Source of the DNA: CALFXN01 sp937957815
GTDB lineage: Bacteria > Synergistota > Synergistia > Synergistales > Aminobacteriaceae
DNA: 64,000 nt
Assembly (NCBI GenBank): GCA_036788195.1
Contig: DAIQNX010000003.1
Location: 1 to 64,000, forward strand
Direction of reading: 5' to 3'
Made by a program: the position numbers and the translations under genes. This document shows, one piece after another, positions 62,341 to 64,000 of the stretch (the stretch's first letter is position 1; each line of letters opens with the position of its first letter). The notes below the pieces were generated by a model. That model was not told where the DNA came from and searched no databases. It saw only the letters and a program-made list of their open reading frames with translations.

Positions 62341-63523
62341 ATTTTTCCGGTCGGGTTTCGAGCGAGTGGAGAAACGCCTCTTCGGTCGCTCCGAATCGTT
62401 CTTCGATGGCGCTTCGTGTCCGGATCGCGCCCGACGCCATCCGGCGGACCATCGCGAGCGTTTTGCCGTTCCACGCGTTTCCTCGGCGCGCGCGGCGGCT
62501 CTTCTGACCCGGCGCGATATAGCGGATCGGGTGCAGCGAGAGCGTCGCGCCGAGGCGCTCCGCGATTCGGGACGCGAAGGAGATCCTGCGGTAGAGCTCT
62601 GCGGGAGTGTCCCGAAAATCGTAGAGGAGGAAGGTCTCGAATGTCCGGAAGCCCCTCTCCGCGAAAGCTTCGAGGGCCTTCCGATAGTCGTCGCGTTCGT
62701 TCCACGCGTCGAAGGCGATCCTGACGGGGTGAACGGGAAGAAGCGCGAGGAGATCGATCAGGTGTCGGTTTTCCGGCGCGGCGGCGAATGTCGTCTCGAA
62801 CCCCTGCGTGAAATCGACCCGTCTCGGGACGCGTCGCCTTCCCTGCGGCCATGTCGCTCCCGCGAAGAATCCGAGCTCCGCGATGTCCATGACGATCCGC
62901 GGCAGGAAGCGCGAGGCGAGGACGTTGTTGTCGAGCATGAGGAGGTCGCGTCTGGGGCCGAGCGATCGCTCGAGATCGTGGACCTGCTCACCGATCGGGA
63001 TGTGTTCCCGACAGTCCGGTTCGATCCGCGACACGGTGCAGAACGGACAGCGGTTTGAGCACCCGCGCGTCGCCGTCGCGAGCGCTGCGCGGGCGACGAC
63101 GTACGACGACGCGTATTCCCGGATGAGGTCGTAGTCGGGAAGGAGCGAGTCGACGTCCGTGTCGTCGTCGAGCCCGAGAAGTCTCGCGCTCCGGATCGTT
63201 CCGGAAACAGGGCGGCACGGAACGGCTTTCCGGAGGTCGTCCGCCATGAGCGTCGCGAGGACGCCTCCGACGAAAAGCGCCTCCTCCGGCTGCTTGACCG
63301 TGTGTGGTGCGTAAAATCTGAGCGTCCGGACGACCTCGTTCCAGTGATACGTAAAGACGCAGGCGACGTAGATCCGGTCCCACCCGAAGGAAGCCGCCTC
63401 TTCGGAGCGGCCTCTCACGAACCGGACTCGGTGCCCGCGATCGCGGTGGAACCTTCCGATCTTCAGGAGTCCGAGAGGCGGATAGTGCGTCGGATATCCG
63501 GGCTCGACGAGAAGGACGTTCAT
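62339..63523 (-). CDS. Radical SAM protein with B12-binding-like N-terminus
   Basis: 394 residues. It starts MNVLLVEPGYPTHYPPLGLLKIGRFHRDRG, as in the cobalamin-binding-like domains that precede many radical SAM cores. The cluster cysteines are 155, 159 and 162 in RGCSNRCPFCTV, followed by DNNVLASRFLPRIVMDIAELGF and FDAWNERDDYRKALEAF. The classic B12 His (DxHxxG) is not visible, so cobalamin may not bind. The ATG overlaps the metF stop (ATGA), so the two are co-translated. This suggests a link to folate or methyl metabolism. The substrate is unknown. Confidence 0.8.
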   Translation of the reverse strand: MNVLLVEPGYPTHYPPLGLLKIGRFHRDRGHRVRFVRGRSEEAASFGWDRIYVACVFTYHWNEVVRTLRFYAPHTVKQPEEALFVGGVLATLMADDLRKAVPCRPVSGTIRSARLLGLDDDTDVDSLLPDYDLIREYASSYVVARAALATATRGCSNRCPFCTVSRIEPDCREHIPIGEQVHDLERSLGPRRDLLMLDNNVLASRFLPRIVMDIAELGFFAGATWPQGRRRVPRRVDFTQGFETTFAAAPENRHLIDLLALLPVHPVRIAFDAWNERDDYRKALEAFAERGFRTFETFLLYDFRDTPAELYRRISFASRIAERLGATLSLHPIRYIAPGQKSRRARRGNAWNGKTLAMVRRMASGAIRTRSAIEERFGATEEAFLHSLETRPEK

Positions 63524-64000
63524 TCCCTGGTTACGACGCTGGCCCGGACGGCCCCGATGTTTTTCATGATGCGTTCGGCGATATCGGGCCGGTTCATCGT
63601 GTACAGGTGGATTCCGGCGGCGCCCCAGGAGACGAGATCGACGATCTGCTCGGTCGCGTAGGCGATTCCGGCCTCGCGCAGCGCGTCGGGGGCGTGTTCG
63701 TAGCGCCGCATGATGCGCGCGAATTTCGGGGGGATCGACGCGCCGCACAGCGACACGACCCGTCCGATCTGGCGCGCGTTCAGGACCGGCATGATTCCGG
63801 CGACGACCGGGACGTCGATGCCCGCGCGTCCCGCGAGATCCATGAACCGATAGAAGATCTCGTTGTCGAAAAAGAGCTGCGTGACGAGAAAATCGACTCC
63901 GGCGTCAACCTTCATCCTGAGGTGTCGTATGTCCTCGTCGAGGGAATCGCACTCGACATGCCCTTCCGGGTAAGCCGCTGCGCCGACGCAGAAATCGCCG
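63520..64000 (-). CDS. metF: Methylenetetrahydrofolate reductase, 5'-truncated by window edge
   Basis: The last 160 or so codons of MetF, open to the right edge. Recognisable segments: CVGAAAYPEGHVECDSLDED, then RMKVDAGVDFLVTQLFFDNEIFYRFMD with the substrate and FAD side residues, VPVVAGIMPVLNARQIGRV, and the closing ATEQIVDLVSWGAAGIHLYTMNRP. It reduces methylene- to methyl-tetrahydrofolate with FAD. The shorter open frame from an internal ATG at 63915 is not the true start. It lies upstream of and overlaps the radical SAM gene. With glyA, folD and fhs it completes the one-carbon set in this window. Confidence 0.95.
   Translation of the reverse strand, partial: GDFCVGAAAYPEGHVECDSLDEDIRHLRMKVDAGVDFLVTQLFFDNEIFYRFMDLAGRAGIDVPVVAGIMPVLNARQIGRVVSLCGASIPPKFARIMRRYEHAPDALREAGIAYATEQIVDLVSWGAAGIHLYTMNRPDIAERIMKNIGAVRASVVTRE

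Overview
The window is a densely packed bacterial chromosome segment of visibly high GC, with about 59 protein genes and no RNA genes, insertion sequences, CRISPR arrays or phage genes that I can see. Gene content suggests an anaerobic, amino-acid-fermenting bacterium. The signs are TRAP and branched-chain ABC uptake systems, M20 peptidases, D-aminoacylase, hydantoinase, glycine/one-carbon enzymes (glyA, fhs, folD, metF), rubrerythrin and encapsulated ferritin, lysine 2,3-aminomutase, and a T-box riboswitch. This mix is familiar from the Synergistota, but that assignment is inference from gene content only.

Layout. 1-5.4 kb: clpB with a heat-shock-type operator, an exported hydratase-like protein, a cupin and an MFS transporter. 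6.0-10.3 kb (minus strand): a tightly coupled operon of two D-Ala-D-Ala-ligase-like ATP-grasp enzymes, a GNAT acetyltransferase and lysine 2,3-aminomutase, read from a TATAAT promoter and preceded by a 44-codon leader ORF. 10.4-14.6 kb: an exported S9 peptidase, CorA and an exported cyclase-family protein. 14.7-17.3 kb: encapsulated ferritin, encapsulin shell, rubrerythrin and Hsp20; hsp20 shares its operator with clpB. 17.3-21.7 kb: flavin reductase, an orphan metal-binding protein, oligoendopeptidase F and a LysR regulator.

21.8-37.3 kb (plus strand): a catabolic island. It has two YgeY-like M20 hydrolases, a threonine-synthase-like enzyme, glyA, an unassigned fold-type-II PLP enzyme, a TRAP transporter, N-acyl-D-amino-acid deacylase and D-hydantoinase, then fhs and folD. 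Together they look able to import and deacylate unusual amino-acid derivatives and to recover C1 units and ATP through tetrahydrofolate. rlmN follows on the other strand.

38.7-48.1 kb (plus strand): a second strong candidate for an uncharacterised system. A small exported protein, a DctM-like permease, a 49-residue membrane protein, an aspartoacylase-like zinc hydrolase and a gamma-glutamyltransferase end at a strong terminator. Next come PgsB-, PgsC- and PgsW-like proteins overlapping a histidine kinase and response regulator, with no PgsA/CapA. This suggests synthesis, cleavage and re-uptake of a gamma-glutamyl polymer or peptide under two-component control.

48.2-64 kb: two solute-binding proteins, a VIT/VWA protein with htpX and lemA, an aminotransferase, lysA under a lysine T-box (specifier AAA), a complete LIV-type ABC transporter, and a radical SAM protein overlapping metF, which runs off the end.
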